The notes under the pieces are model-generated. The model did not search any database and was not told where the DNA came from. It saw only the letters and a list, made by a program, of their open reading frames with translations. Positions 17,601 through 27,493 of a stretch of 64,000 nucleotides of DNA are shown here, one piece after another. Source of the DNA: Alistipes sp. (lineage in GTDB: Bacteria; Bacteroidota; Bacteroidia; Bacteroidales; Rikenellaceae). Positions within the stretch are counted from its first letter, which is position 1. Each line of letters opens with the position of its first letter. The stretch spans positions 62,001 through 126,000 of the forward strand of contig NZ_JAHHQJ010000002.1 of assembly GCF_020026455.1 (NCBI RefSeq), given 5' to 3'. Both the position numbers and the translations under genes were made by a program.

Positions 17601-17643
17601 AAAATGCGCCTTAATGAAATCGTCTCATTAAGGCGCATTTTTT
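17601..17643 (+). terminator. Rho-independent terminator downstream of the regulator
   Basis: Perfect 17-nt arms (17601-17617 and 17625-17641) with a 7-nt loop and a T-run on the plus strand. Confidence 0.85.
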
Positions 17644-18103
17644 CATAACTAAATATTTTTATCGCAAGAAACCAGACTCACCCAATAGCTGAGAAATTGC
17701 ATTCAGAAAAGGCACTACCCTTCGAATCGATCCTCGCATCATGACTTCCGAATGTCATATAAACATTTTTTTAAGGCTGTTTTTATACCTATATATAATA
17801 TATTCCACCCGGCGTTTTTTTGCGGATCGGTTGCATGTTCGACAAAGAGCCGAATCCGCTATTTATCGATTTTCAGCTCTTTTCATAATTTTCGCGGAGC
17901 TGGTTTTATAGTTCGAAATTTCAAATATTCGTAAAATGAGGATATCAATGCGCGAATCTACACCCCAATGATTAATATTATTGATAATTTTATTTCTCGA
18001 AAGAGATACTACATTTTCACCCCAAAACGAGTTGCGGTTATTAATTTTTTTAATTAAAACGAAGCCAAATTACCATCATATACTAACTTTTAACTTTATT
18101 GAA
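17644..18103 (+). promoter_or_regulatory. AT-rich regulatory region upstream of susC
   Basis: About 460 bp without a gene. It probably holds the susC promoter and operator. TAACTTTT/TAACTTTA boxes lie at about 18082-18098, but their distance to the ATG at 18104 is very short. A TTTGCGG near 17815 resembles the direct repeat at 16038-16064. No riboswitch recognised. Confidence 0.35.
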
Positions 18104-21100
18104 ATGAATTTGACTTTTTCTGAGAAGGGGCGGACTTTAGTCCGATTTCTTTTAGTGAGTTTGCTATTCTGCATACTCGCTGTTCCAGTGAGTGCTCAAA
18201 ATCGAGTCACGATTAGCGGTCGTCTGACGGATGCGTCGAACAATGCCGTCCTCGGAGCTTCCGTTGTCGAAGAAGGTACTGCCAACGGAGTCACTACTGA
18301 CGCCGAGGGTAATTACTCCATCACGGTAGCTGCCAACGCCGTTCTTAACTTCTCGTTCATCGGCTTCAAAACGCAGTCGATTCCTGTGAACAATCGCAGT
18401 GTGATTGATGTGACCATGGAGGAGGATTCCATGATGATCGGTGCGGTCGTGGCTATCGGTTACGGATCTTCGCGCAAGGAGGACCTCTCGATGGCGGTGA
18501 CCACCGTGAAGGTGGACGAGGTCGCCAAAAGCCGTTCGACAGACTTGGCATCCCTGCTCCAGGGTCGTATGCCTGGTGTGACCATCCAGCAGGTGGGTGA
18601 TCCCATGAGCCCCGCATCGTTCTCCATCCGTGGTAGAGGATCGAAGGGTAATGACGATGATCCCACATCCGGAGACGGAGTGCTGGTGGTTGTCGACGGC
18701 GTGCCCAACGCCCCCTACATGGTGGAGGATGTCGAAACCATCACTGTTCTGAAGGACGCCGCTTCGGCCGCCATCTATGGTGCATCCGTAGGATCGAGTG
18801 GTGTTATCCTCATCACCACCAAACAAGCCCGAAAGGGTAAGCTCAATGTTTCGGTGAATGCATCCTGGGGGCTGGACAAGGTGTCTAACCTCCCCAAAAT
18901 GCTGACCGCCGAGCAGTATAATACGGTTTGGGCTAAGGCGGTGGAAAACAACCCCGGTTCACAGTTGCCTTCGGCAGCAAATCCCGAGTTGTTCCCCTTC
19001 GGCAACATCACCCGCACCGACTGGTTGGACGAGATTTTCAGAGTAGGTCTGAAGCAGCATTATGCTTTGAGCATCTCGGGCGGAACCGATAAACTGAGAT
19101 CCTATTTCTCTGTCGGTTATGACAAGAAGGAAGGCACACTGCTGAATACTTACAGCGAGAGTCTGAATGCGAAGTTGAACACCGAATTCCAGTTGACCAA
19201 GTGGTTGAAACTCTCCGAGCGAGCCTCGTTCGTGGTTTCCAACGGTCAGGGTAACGTCAACACCTCACACGAAGGCCCCATCATCGGCGCCATGTGGTAT
19301 CCCCGTTTCGCTCCTGTCTATGAGATGGATGAGAAGGGTAACTACGTATTGGATGAAAAGGGTAATCGCATCTTTGGGGGTACGCTTCCTTCGTGGGCCG
19401 GCGTATCGGGCACTCCTTTACTTTACAACCCGGTTGCCGACCTTTCGAGAATGCACCGCAAGTATCCCGAAAACAAGATTTTCTCGACAACCTCTATTGA
19501 AATCAAGCCGATTACCTCTTTGACCATCAAGTCCGACTTCACGGCAGACCTCCATAATGCCGAAGCTGATGAGTTCCGCCGTAAGATGACCGAGCAAGGT
19601 CTTCAGCGCAGTGAGAATGAACGAGCCCAGAGTTTCCACCGCAACCGCCACTGGTTGTCGGAGACTGTCATCACATGGGCTGAGGTGTTCAACCGCCACC
19701 ACATCAGCGCCATGGCTGGGTTCACCGCAGATTTCAAGAAGAACCATGACCGCTTCATCTACTCCAAGAATTACACCTCGGAAGAGGGTAATCAGATTAC
19801 CTGGCCCAATGCCGAGCAGTGGACACCTGCCCCCAAAGAGTATATCCGGGAGTACTCGATGTATTCGTTCCTTGCACGTGTAGGCTATTCGTTCGACGAT
19901 CGTTACTTCCTCGTCGGGAGTATCCGTCGCGATGCATCCTCGAAACTTCCCAAGTCGAAACCTTATGACTGGTTCCCCTCTGTTTCGGGTTCGTGGAAAC
20001 TCTCCTCCGAAAAATTCTTCCAGAATTCGGGGCTGAACAACGTCTTCGATTTGATTAAGATTCGTGCCGGTTGGGGGCGCATAGGTAACGTGGATTTGTA
20101 TCCCGACAATGTGGCCAAGGTCGATTTGCTTCAGTATGAGTATCCCGGCATCTTTGGCGAAAATATGGATCAGGACCGCTATGGCACCTACCTTTCGACG
20201 ATTCCCAACCTGAACGCACGTTGGGAGGTGACCGAGCAGACCAGTGTCGGACTGGATCTGCAGATGTTCCGCAAGAAGTTGGACATCAGCGTGGACTACT
20301 ACTACAAGGTTACCAAAGATTTGATTGACTTCGTTCCCACTCCTCTGCAGTTGGGCGTTGCAGAGCCTCCTATGGGTAACATGGGTAACGTATTGAACAA
20401 AGGTTGGGAGTTCTCGATCAATTACAAGAATTCGGCTGCTCGCAATAAATTGAATTACAACGTTTGGGGTATGTTGTCCTACAACAAGGGCTACGTTCGA
20501 GAGTACGGTTCGCGTCTGGGTTCCGTAATGCACAAGAATCCCAACCTGAACTCTTCGCCTCTGCTGTATTCCGACGTCGGCCAACCCTGGTATTCATTCA
20601 AGATCTATCGCACGGCAGGCATCTTCCGTTCGCAGGATGAGATTGACAAGTATATCTATAAAAACGAGCAGACCGGTGAGGCTAAATTGCTGCAGCCCGA
20701 TGCCAAAGTCGGTGATCTGATTTTTGTCGATGTCAATCGTGATGGAGTGATTAACGACGACGACAAAGCCTTCGCAGGTTCCTATACTCCCAAATACACG
20801 TACTCCTTCGGAGGATCATTGAACTGGAAGGGTCTCGATTTCAGCTTCATGTTCCAGGGCGTTGCCGGTAACAAAATCTACAACGGTCTGAAGCAGATGA
20901 CCATGAACGGTCGTAACGACTACGGCAACATGGTTTCCGATGTTCTGGACACTTGGGACTTCAACCCCACAAGCAGCAAGCACCCGCGTCTGGGTCTGAC
21001 CAAGTCCAGCGACTTGAACGGTAACTACACCCGTTTCTCGGATCACTTCCTCGAGGATGGCGATTACCTGCGTCTGAAGAATATCACCATCGGTTACACA

Positions 21101-21289
21101 CTGCCCCATGCTGCGACTGACTTCATTGGCATGAGGAACGGTTCGATTCGTGTTTACTTCAGCGTGGAAAACGTCTGCACATTCACGGATTACACGGGCA
21201 TCGACCCCGAGGTTGGCAACTACGGTATCGACCGCGGTGTATATCCCCTGTCGCGTTTCTTCAATTTCGGTGTAAATCTTAACTTTTAA
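18104..21289 (+). CDS. susC: SusC-type TonB-linked outer-membrane transporter
   Basis: A 1061-residue SusC homologue. Signal peptide (LLVSLLFCILAVPVSAQ), carboxypeptidase-like sandwich (ISGRLTDASNNAVLG onward, about 37-120), TonB-box/plug start GYGSSRKEDLSMAV (about 126), plug landmarks LLQGRMPGVTIQQ and VLVVVDGVP, VLKDAASAAIYGASVGSSGVILITTK (in pieces), then a long beta-barrel ending in FFNFGVNLNF. Together with SusD it imports oligosaccharides across the outer membrane. ATG at 18104 is chosen because the signal peptide begins shortly after it; the open frame reaches back to 17981. It heads an operon with susD, an EEP phosphoesterase and a lipoprotein. The gene symbol is by family, not orthology. 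Confidence 0.95.
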   Translation: MNLTFSEKGRTLVRFLLVSLLFCILAVPVSAQNRVTISGRLTDASNNAVLGASVVEEGTANGVTTDAEGNYSITVAANAVLNFSFIGFKTQSIPVNNRSVIDVTMEEDSMMIGAVVAIGYGSSRKEDLSMAVTTVKVDEVAKSRSTDLASLLQGRMPGVTIQQVGDPMSPASFSIRGRGSKGNDDDPTSGDGVLVVVDGVPNAPYMVEDVETITVLKDAASAAIYGASVGSSGVILITTKQARKGKLNVSVNASWGLDKVSNLPKMLTAEQYNTVWAKAVENNPGSQLPSAANPELFPFGNITRTDWLDEIFRVGLKQHYALSISGGTDKLRSYFSVGYDKKEGTLLNTYSESLNAKLNTEFQLTKWLKLSERASFVVSNGQGNVNTSHEGPIIGAMWYPRFAPVYEMDEKGNYVLDEKGNRIFGGTLPSWAGVSGTPLLYNPVADLSRMHRKYPENKIFSTTSIEIKPITSLTIKSDFTADLHNAEADEFRRKMTEQGLQRSENERAQSFHRNRHWLSETVITWAEVFNRHHISAMAGFTADFKKNHDRFIYSKNYTSEEGNQITWPNAEQWTPAPKEYIREYSMYSFLARVGYSFDDRYFLVGSIRRDASSKLPKSKPYDWFPSVSGSWKLSSEKFFQNSGLNNVFDLIKIRAGWGRIGNVDLYPDNVAKVDLLQYEYPGIFGENMDQDRYGTYLSTIPNLNARWEVTEQTSVGLDLQMFRKKLDISVDYYYKVTKDLIDFVPTPLQLGVAEPPMGNMGNVLNKGWEFSINYKNSAARNKLNYNVWGMLSYNKGYVREYGSRLGSVMHKNPNLNSSPLLYSDVGQPWYSFKIYRTAGIFRSQDEIDKYIYKNEQTGEAKLLQPDAKVGDLIFVDVNRDGVINDDDKAFAGSYTPKYTYSFGGSLNWKGLDFSFMFQGVAGNKIYNGLKQMTMNGRNDYGNMVSDVLDTWDFNPTSSKHPRLGLTKSSDLNGNYTRFSDHFLEDGDYLRLKNITIGYTLPHAATDFIGMRNGSIRVYFSVENVCTFTDYTGIDPEVGNYGIDRGVYPLSRFFNFGVNLNF

Positions 21290-21307
21290 TTCTAATCGAA
21301 TACAACT

Positions 21308-22957
21308 ATGAAAAGGATATTGATGTTTTCAGCGCTTTGCTTCCTGGGAGTGACTTTCTCGGGTTGCGAGAATTTTCTGGAGACAACCAAATATGGAGCG
21401 TCAACGGAGTGGGAAACCCAGGAGGACATAGACAAGGCGATTACAGCATTGTACTCCTTTACATCCAACGATTCGGAGGGTGTTACGGGCCGGGGAGTCA
21501 TGTGGTTTGAGTGCTGCAGCGATAATATCACCGTGGGCCGCAACGAGCCGGAGGCCGACCAGATTCGCAACTTCAAGATGTCGCCGTCGAACGGTTCTGA
21601 TGTGAAAGACACCTGGGGTGCGATGTATCAGGTGAATGCCAAGGCCAACAACATCATCAAACTGGTTCCGACTCTGAACCTCGACCCCGCGTACGCGCAA
21701 AGAGCTGTAGGTACGGCCTATTTCTTCCGCGGCCTGGCCATGCTTTGGATTGCTCCTTACTATGGTGACAACGGTTTTAACGGCGGTATCCCCATCATTC
21801 TGGATACAACCGAACCCGCACAGATGGATGCTCCGCGCCCGGCGAGCGTTCTGCACAACTACGATCAGATTATCGCCGATTTCAAAACGGCTGCCGAGAA
21901 ACTGCCGCTGTTCTCGCAGATCGAAAAGAACAACTATGGTCTGCCGCACAAGGCTGCCGCTTGGGCATTCGCCGCACGTGCCGCTCTCTATGCCGCACAG
22001 TTCGACAAGAACTACTACAACACCGTCATCGAGATGTGTAACAAGGTAATGGAGCTTTCGGGCCCCGATAAGCGAGACTTGTTCGACGACAATACCAAGA
22101 ATGCTTTCCACAACCTGTGGCGCAGAGAGCAGAATTTCGGTTGCGAATACCTGTTCTCTCTGCTGGGCAGCCCTATCGATGGTCCCAAATTCCATGGCAT
22201 GTCTTTCCAGAACGGCGGTTGGGGGCTCTACAACCACTGGGGTTACTTCCAACCCACACTCGGATTGTGGGAGGCTTACGAAGAGGGGGACATTCGTCGT
22301 GACGCGACCATCCTCTATCCTGGTCAGCACATCCAGTTCGTCGGCAGTGACATCTGCTACGGCGGTAACAGTACCCTGCTGAATGAGAGGGGAGGTTCCT
22401 ACCAGAAGGTTTGTGACATCGCTTCGGATACGGGTATGACTTTCTGCAAGTTCATGTCACCCTGGGAGAAAGCCGACTGTAAGGGTAAGGAAGTCAGCTC
22501 CAACGGAAACAATGCTTCGAATACGCTGGGAACCTGCCTGATCCGTTTCGCCGATATTCTGCTGATGAAGGCCGAGGCGCTGATCTGGATGAAGGGCGAG
22601 GGCAACGATGAAGCCAAGCAGCTGCTGAACCGCATCCGTCGCAGAGCACGTCTCCCGGAGAACAGCAATGCAACCAAGACCGAGCTGAAGAACCAGCGCC
22701 GCTGCGAGTTGGCATTTGAGTTTATGCCTTCGCGCCATCTCGATTTGGTGCGCTGGGGCGATGCCAAGGAAGTCTATGCACAGCCGACCCGCCGCATCAA
22801 GTCGCACTGGGATTATGCTACCGAGCAGGTGGTCATCGACGGTCCTGAAAACTATGACTCCGGCCGTCACTTCGATCCCCAGATCAATCAAGTATTCCCC
22901 ATTCCCATACAGGCATTTGAAGGCACTGTTTACTTGCAACAGAACAAGGGCTATTAA
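21308..22957 (+). CDS. susD: SusD/RagB-type surface glycan-binding lipoprotein
   Basis: A 549-residue lipoprotein (lipobox GVTFSGCENFLE at about 20). SusD landmarks: TPR-like helices, YFFRGLAMLWIAPYYGDNGFNGGIPIIL in the middle (about 138-165, in pieces), the adenine-rich-loop region and the C-terminal block RFADILLMKAEALIWM and LLNRIRRRAR, RRCELAFEFMPSRHLDLVRWG. It caps the SusC barrel 18 nt upstream and binds glycan. Specificity cannot be read from sequence. Confidence 0.95.
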   Translation: MKRILMFSALCFLGVTFSGCENFLETTKYGASTEWETQEDIDKAITALYSFTSNDSEGVTGRGVMWFECCSDNITVGRNEPEADQIRNFKMSPSNGSDVKDTWGAMYQVNAKANNIIKLVPTLNLDPAYAQRAVGTAYFFRGLAMLWIAPYYGDNGFNGGIPIILDTTEPAQMDAPRPASVLHNYDQIIADFKTAAEKLPLFSQIEKNNYGLPHKAAAWAFAARAALYAAQFDKNYYNTVIEMCNKVMELSGPDKRDLFDDNTKNAFHNLWRREQNFGCEYLFSLLGSPIDGPKFHGMSFQNGGWGLYNHWGYFQPTLGLWEAYEEGDIRRDATILYPGQHIQFVGSDICYGGNSTLLNERGGSYQKVCDIASDTGMTFCKFMSPWEKADCKGKEVSSNGNNASNTLGTCLIRFADILLMKAEALIWMKGEGNDEAKQLLNRIRRRARLPENSNATKTELKNQRRCELAFEFMPSRHLDLVRWGDAKEVYAQPTRRIKSHWDYATEQVVIDGPENYDSGRHFDPQINQVFPIPIQAFEGTVYLQQNKGY

Positions 22958-22986
22958 TAGTTAGGAACCTAAAATAAAAGTAGAAT

Positions 22987-23817
22987 ATGAAACTTGTAAA
23001 ATATATATTGGGAGTGTCAGCCTTCTGTCTCCTGCTGGTTTCGGCAACGAGTGTTAAGGCTCAGGCAGTACGTTTGAAAGTGGCTTCCTGGAATGTTCTT
23101 TCGTTCGAGCAGGAAGATAAGAGCGGAGAGCGCAATGGCTTCCCCGTCGCCCCCTTTGTCAAATTTATTCAGGATATTGATCCGGACGTCATGGTGTTGA
23201 ACGAGTTTGAGACGATGACGGGCCGCATGGGCAAGGAGAAGATGGCTGAATTGGCCGCATCTCTGAACATGTACGCCTACTTCATCGAATCCTATCCCAA
23301 GGAGGTTGGCTTCTACGGCAATGTCATTCTGTCGAAATATCCTTTTGTCAGCACGGCATCGAAGAAGTTCACCTACAAGAACTATAAAGGCAAAGGCTAC
23401 TACGACCACAACAGCGGCAGTGAGCTTTATGAGTTCGGCTCCGACCAGCGCAGCATCGGCTATGCCGACATTCTGGTTCCGACCCAAAATAACTCGACAA
23501 GAATCATCCGCATCGCGGGTACACACTTCGACCACATGGATACCTATGCCAAGGTCAAGTATCAGGAACCTGAGTCTATCGAGTTTCTCAGCCTAAATAA
23601 GCCGGTTTATCCCACAGTGATGATGGGAGACCTGAACGTCAGCAGCCTGAGCGAGTTGGAGCAGATTCCCCAACTCTGCGACATGGCGGCGGACAACTGG
23701 CTGGATTACATTCTGACCTTCCCGAAGAATACATGGACGGTTACCGATTCGGGAACCATGTTCAGTGGCAACCTTTCGGACCACAATGCGGTTTACGCCA
23801 CGTTGGAGATTAAATAA
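22987..23817 (+). CDS. Exported EEP-family phosphoesterase of the susCD operon
   Basis: A 276-residue endonuclease/exonuclease/phosphatase-fold protein with a signal peptide ending near residue 26 (VKAQ). Landmarks: LKVASWNVLSFEQ (about 30), VLNEFETM with the metal-binding Glu (about 75), GNVILSKYPF (about 115), IAGTHFDHMDT (about 175), MMGDLNVSS (about 213), NLSDHNAVYATL at the C-terminus. It is 29 nt after susD and 28 nt before the next gene. Placement directly behind susCD means the imported glycan is expected to carry a phosphate ester or diester. It is not closely similar to the EEP lipoprotein at 10279-11118, so they may act on different bonds. Confidence 0.87.
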   Translation: MKLVKYILGVSAFCLLLVSATSVKAQAVRLKVASWNVLSFEQEDKSGERNGFPVAPFVKFIQDIDPDVMVLNEFETMTGRMGKEKMAELAASLNMYAYFIESYPKEVGFYGNVILSKYPFVSTASKKFTYKNYKGKGYYDHNSGSELYEFGSDQRSIGYADILVPTQNNSTRIIRIAGTHFDHMDTYAKVKYQEPESIEFLSLNKPVYPTVMMGDLNVSSLSELEQIPQLCDMAADNWLDYILTFPKNTWTVTDSGTMFSGNLSDHNAVYATLEIK

Positions 23818-23845
23818 GTTATCGGACTTTTAAAGAAGGAGAAAA

Positions 23846-24676
23846 ATGAAATTGTATAAAAAATATTTCTTGTCGTTATCGTTATTGTTTGTCGTTCCGA
23901 CATTGGTATGCTGCTCTGACGATGATAAATACTCTTTTGAATCGCAGAATGCCTGGCCTTCCGAAAAATTCAGTGCCACCATTCAATTCGTGTCCCGCTT
24001 GGAAAACAAGCCCCTGTTCTCTTCCGATGCCGACTTTACGGCTGTCAAGGACTATGCGCTTAAGACCTTGAAGGGCAAGTCGTGGCTTACGATCCTTGAC
24101 CGCTCGGATCGCAGCGGAGTGGTGAATGTGTCCAAGATAGCTTCCGAGGGTCTGCGCATGATGGGTTTTGCGCTGAACTCGGTGAGTTCGACAAACGACG
24201 TCCAAGGCAGTTGTATGTTCTTCAATCAACCTGCACACTCCATTTTGGGAGTTCCCTGCGGCAAGAATTGCTATGTCACCAGCCTGTCTCCCGAGATGGA
24301 GGGCTTCCGCTCCGATGCCACGGGCGAAGGGTTGACCAAGGTTCCCGTTTCATTCAATATCAACTTCCGCACGGTTCGTTTCGATGCTCAGGATCAGATT
24401 GACGCTTTTGGCGGCAGTGAGGGAGTCATGAACTCCCTGAAGCGCAGTGGGGGCATGAACATGCTGGTCATCGGTACTGTAAAAAATTCATTAATGGATG
24501 CACTGACGGCGAAAGTTGCCGAGGCGGATCCTTCATTTGTCGTGTCAAAGGTGGCCGAAGGTGCGGAGTATTCCATCTTCATGCTGGCCGAACAGCACTT
24601 CTGGGCCTTCAAAAGCGTAGAGACGGAGGCCCTGGCCAATGGTATCAACTCATACGAAATCAGCGTGATGTGGTAA
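23846..24676 (+). CDS. Uncharacterised lipoprotein in SGBP-like position
   Basis: A 276-residue exported lipoprotein; signal segment with lipobox-like VPTLVCCSDDD at about 18-25. No family recognised. It contains no catalytic motif I can identify and no obvious repeats. A genuine Shine-Dalgarno-like AAGGAG precedes the ATG by about 7 nt, unusual for this genome. As the last gene of the susC-susD-EEP operon, it occupies the place where surface glycan-binding proteins are usually found, but these are normally multi-Ig-domain proteins, and that fold cannot be seen here. It could also be a phosphatase partner. Confidence 0.7.
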   Translation: MKLYKKYFLSLSLLFVVPTLVCCSDDDKYSFESQNAWPSEKFSATIQFVSRLENKPLFSSDADFTAVKDYALKTLKGKSWLTILDRSDRSGVVNVSKIASEGLRMMGFALNSVSSTNDVQGSCMFFNQPAHSILGVPCGKNCYVTSLSPEMEGFRSDATGEGLTKVPVSFNINFRTVRFDAQDQIDAFGGSEGVMNSLKRSGGMNMLVIGTVKNSLMDALTAKVAEADPSFVVSKVAEGAEYSIFMLAEQHFWAFKSVETEALANGINSYEISVMW

Positions 24677-24696
24677 TTGCCTCGATCTGTTTTCAA

Positions 24697-24733
24697 TAAA
24701 GAGTGTCGCAGGGAAACCTGTGACACTCTTTTG
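24697..24733 (+). terminator. Rho-independent terminator of the susCD operon
   Basis: Inverted repeat AAAGAGTGTCGCAGG / CCTGTGACACTCTTT with a GAAA loop and trailing T's, 20 nt after the stop of the lipoprotein gene. Confidence 0.85.
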
Positions 24734-24773
24734 TTTCAAGATTTCGGATCCTTTCTTTGGGATAGAGAATAAA

Positions 24774-24804
24774 AAAGTTCTGAAATCGCACGATTTCAGA
24801 ACTT
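24774..24804 (-). terminator. Palindromic hairpin, terminator-like on the minus strand
   Basis: Arms AAGTTCTGAAATCG and CGATTTCAGAACTT flank a 2-nt centre; on the minus strand it ends in a T6 run. No intact minus-strand gene precedes it, so it may be a leftover of a lost gene, or an operator palindrome. Confidence 0.5.
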
Positions 24805-24840
24805 TGCGGTATTTATCTTTACGGATACATATCGAACTTA

Positions 24841-24853
24841 TTAACGGGACATT
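24841..24853 (+). repeat. 13-bp direct repeat, left copy
   Basis: TTAACGGGACATT, identical to 27589-27601. The two copies bracket the decayed region. Confidence 0.4.
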
Positions 24854-25165
24854 TGTCTCGCCATTAGCGATTTGAAAGAATCGGGAATTTTACTAATACC
24901 TGATTAGTCGCCTCCAACTTTATTCGAAAAAACCGGAGGCTCCAACTTAAAATAGGTTGTGGCCGTCTGACTGCTTTTCCCTGAACAGAAGCCATGTAGC
25001 TGATAACGATAGCCGAATTATCCTCGTTCACTACGGCTTGACGAAGCACACTCGGCCTCCCTTACTGGTATATTGAGCCGGCCGAAACTCTCTTGACCTT
25101 TTCAGCAAATAAGAAATATCGCTGATGTAGCCAACAAATGCGTTGTCGGCCCGGCAATTCGTTAT

Positions 25166-25372
25166 TTGAGGTATCATCGAGATGGGGCCATAAAGTATTA
25201 CGTGCTATTGATCGGCGTTTTGTTGGGAAGTATCTCTTGTGGGCAAATCCGGAATCAGTCGGACAGGCCGGATGCGGCAGCCGTGCCGATGCCTGAGCGT
25301 CCAGAGCAGGCTCTATCCATGTGGAAATCCTTTTCGGGCCTGTTATCGCCAACTCTTCCGATCATGCAGTAG
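25166..25372 (+). pseudogene. Lipoprotein-like remnant
   Basis: A 68-codon frame from a TTG start. It contains a lipoprotein signal-like LLIGVLLGSISCGQ at about residues 14-27, then about 40 unrecognised residues. Surrounding frames are broken. Probably the 5' end of a decayed lipoprotein gene. Confidence 0.3.
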
Positions 25373-25438
25373 CGGAACTCGCACTTGTCGATAAGGATCT
25401 CAACTGTGAGGGAGACATCTGGTGTTCGTAATTTTCGG

Positions 25439-25462
25439 ATGCAGGAAGGTTTCTTCCTGCAT
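25439..25462. other. Hairpin preceding a decayed gene
   Basis: Ten-nt perfect arms (ATGCAGGAAG and CTTCCTGCAT) with a GTTT loop, 19 nt before the signal-peptide start at 25481. Function unknown. Confidence 0.4.
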
Positions 25463-25480
25463 TCATAAATTCTTTATAGT

Positions 25481-26612
25481 ATGCATGGTATAAAATATTT
25501 TATTTCATTTCTTTTCGCCTTCACCACCTTGTTTGCACGGGCTCAGTCTGCCAGAATCTTGATCCAGAAATCCTCCGATCGTTTGTATATTATAGGGTGG
25601 TCTCTGGATAAGCCCAGTATACGACCCGGGTAAAAGCCTGTTATGATCTGATCCATAATCCGATACGCTCCGGGGAAAAGTGTGCTACAATCGGATGTTG
25701 TTGGAGGTGGGGGGGCAACTCATGTCAAGTATTACAACTTTTTGTGGGTTACTATCGACAAGAGGATCGATCAATCGAACAACAACTGGGTGCGGGCTAC
25801 AAGCCGTGAATGTGGAACGCCAAGGCTATGGCGATGTACTTTGGGCGCGACTTCCAGACTCTCAACACCTATAAGACCAACAACACGAGCGGACGAGCTT
25901 CTACGGGGGACTGTACGAGGCCTGCAGGGCGTGCACCGCCCGACCGAGCCCTCGCTCGAGCGCTACCTCGACAACGAGATCCACTCGATCGCGGCGGACG
26001 CCATCGTCAAGCTGCGCAAGAAGCTCGAAATGACGGATAACGCCCATTACGTGCACGACTTCCAGACCTCGGAGGGCTGCTCCGTGACAACCTACTACCG
26101 GCCCGATGCCGCGCCGCTTGTGGCCACGGGATAAACCTATACTAAACACCACACCGGCCGCACGGAGGTGAACCTGCAGCTGCGCTCGAATACTGAAAAA
26201 CACTACCTGCAGGAGCGTCTAACCTTCGGCGGGCAGTGGGATGCCGATTACGGACGGGGGGGGCGATGGCGAGCGAGTCGACCAGCGCTTCCGGCTCCCG
26301 AAAATCACACTGCGCAAGACGTGCGTCGCAGGGGACGCTGGGTGGTGAATTTCCGTTCGGAAACCGACTACACGACGCAACCAGCAACGCTGTATATCCG
26401 CCCGATGCTCTACCCGGAAATCTTCGACGCACCGACGAACTACCCGAATCCCCTCCAGACGCTCGACAGCCGGCGCTTCCGCACCTGTAACTCGGCCTTT
26501 TCATTACAGCGTGTACAGCCTATGCCAGTAGGCTGTCATGCCCAACGCCGCGCTCAATGCACAGGTGGAGTGCATGGAGTTGTCGCTGACGGTCATGAAC
26601 GCCTCAGGCAGT
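25481..26612 (+). pseudogene. Decayed outer-membrane (TonB-receptor-like) protein gene
   Basis: Fragments of one protein are spread over all three plus frames. ATG at 25481 starts a signal peptide (FISFLFAFTTLFARAQ) that hits a stop at 25631. Further fragments: YFGRDFQTLNTYKTNN (from about 25837), LERYLDNEIHSIAADAIVKL (about 25956), then NLQLRSNTEKHYLQERLTFG and RPMLYPEIFDAPTNYPN up to about 26460. The last pieces, with alternating polar/aromatic residues, look like barrel strands. Multiple frameshifts and stops show it is not functional. The assignment to TonB receptors is tentative. Confidence 0.5.
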
Positions 26613-27112
26613 AGTCCTATCTCTTCTGCAGCCCGAGTTTTCTGGCTGTTTCTAAAATCGTGCAATTATGAAACCGCTGCCCGAGGAGATCATCTCCCGA
26701 TTCATCGGATCCCAGGGCAGAAAAGGGGCTTAATCCCGAAGTCCCGGCTCTCTTTGCCGAAACCACATGCCGGCGTTGGAAAATCCGCCGGCCGATTCGG
26801 TGCCGGATAAAAGCGTAGAACAAGCGTAGCGCATCCGATTCAATCACCGGTAGCGTGACCTCAAAATTATGCCTTGCCGGCGTTTGTTGCAGACAACGAG
26901 ATCGCCGACAGCCTCTCTTTCCTACAGCTCGAAATATCCCATATAACAATTTATAATAGACAGGAGAGTTCTGCCGCGAAGATCAAAAGCCTCCTCGGAT
27001 TGTAATTTGTGCCGAATAAACCCTAATTTTAGGTATTGCACGGCAATAAAGAAAAAGAGACCTTTGCAAACAAATTACGATACGATTTAAAATCTATTTA
27101 TCCCGAACAAAA
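26613..27112. other. Degenerate intergenic stretch
   Basis: No supportable gene. Short broken frames only, including a 21-codon frame at about 26668 starting MKPLPEEIISRFIG. A minus frame over 26617-26949 has no recognisable feature. Confidence 0.35.
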
Positions 27113-27226
27113 ATGACTGAATTTTATACACCTGCAATATTGGCTCTCGGCTTGTGCTGTGCGTCATGCCACGAAGACGAAGGCCTCTCCTACAGTCGGG
27201 AGCCGATGATAAATAGTGAAAATTGA
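27113..27226 (+). pseudogene. Truncated lipoprotein leader
   Basis: A 37-codon frame with a lipoprotein signal, AILALGLCCASCHEDEG, ending in TGA at 27224. Downstream sequence is broken in all frames. Probably another surface lipoprotein lost by frameshift. Confidence 0.35.
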
Positions 27227-27493
27227 AGATAATCCTCGCCCAGCGGGGATCCCTGTTCTGCAACGACGGGGAACAGCGGTTGGATGATTTGGCGAAAAAT
27301 ACGAGAACACCCGGCCTTCCGGAACGCGTATCCCCACAGAAGTCCTGCCCGAACTCTCCGTATTCCCGAAAAGGATAAAGCCGGCCGTTTGGCAAAGAGA
27401 GGGTGTTTGTTGATAAAACAAACGAAACAAGCCGTTTGGTGGAAATAACGAATGTTTTTATATATAATGTTTAATTCTTAATTTAAATTTTTC

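Noticed and set aside
24864..25049. Short minus-strand frame (61 codons)
   Set aside because: No recognisable domain, no clear start signal, and surrounded by decayed sequence.
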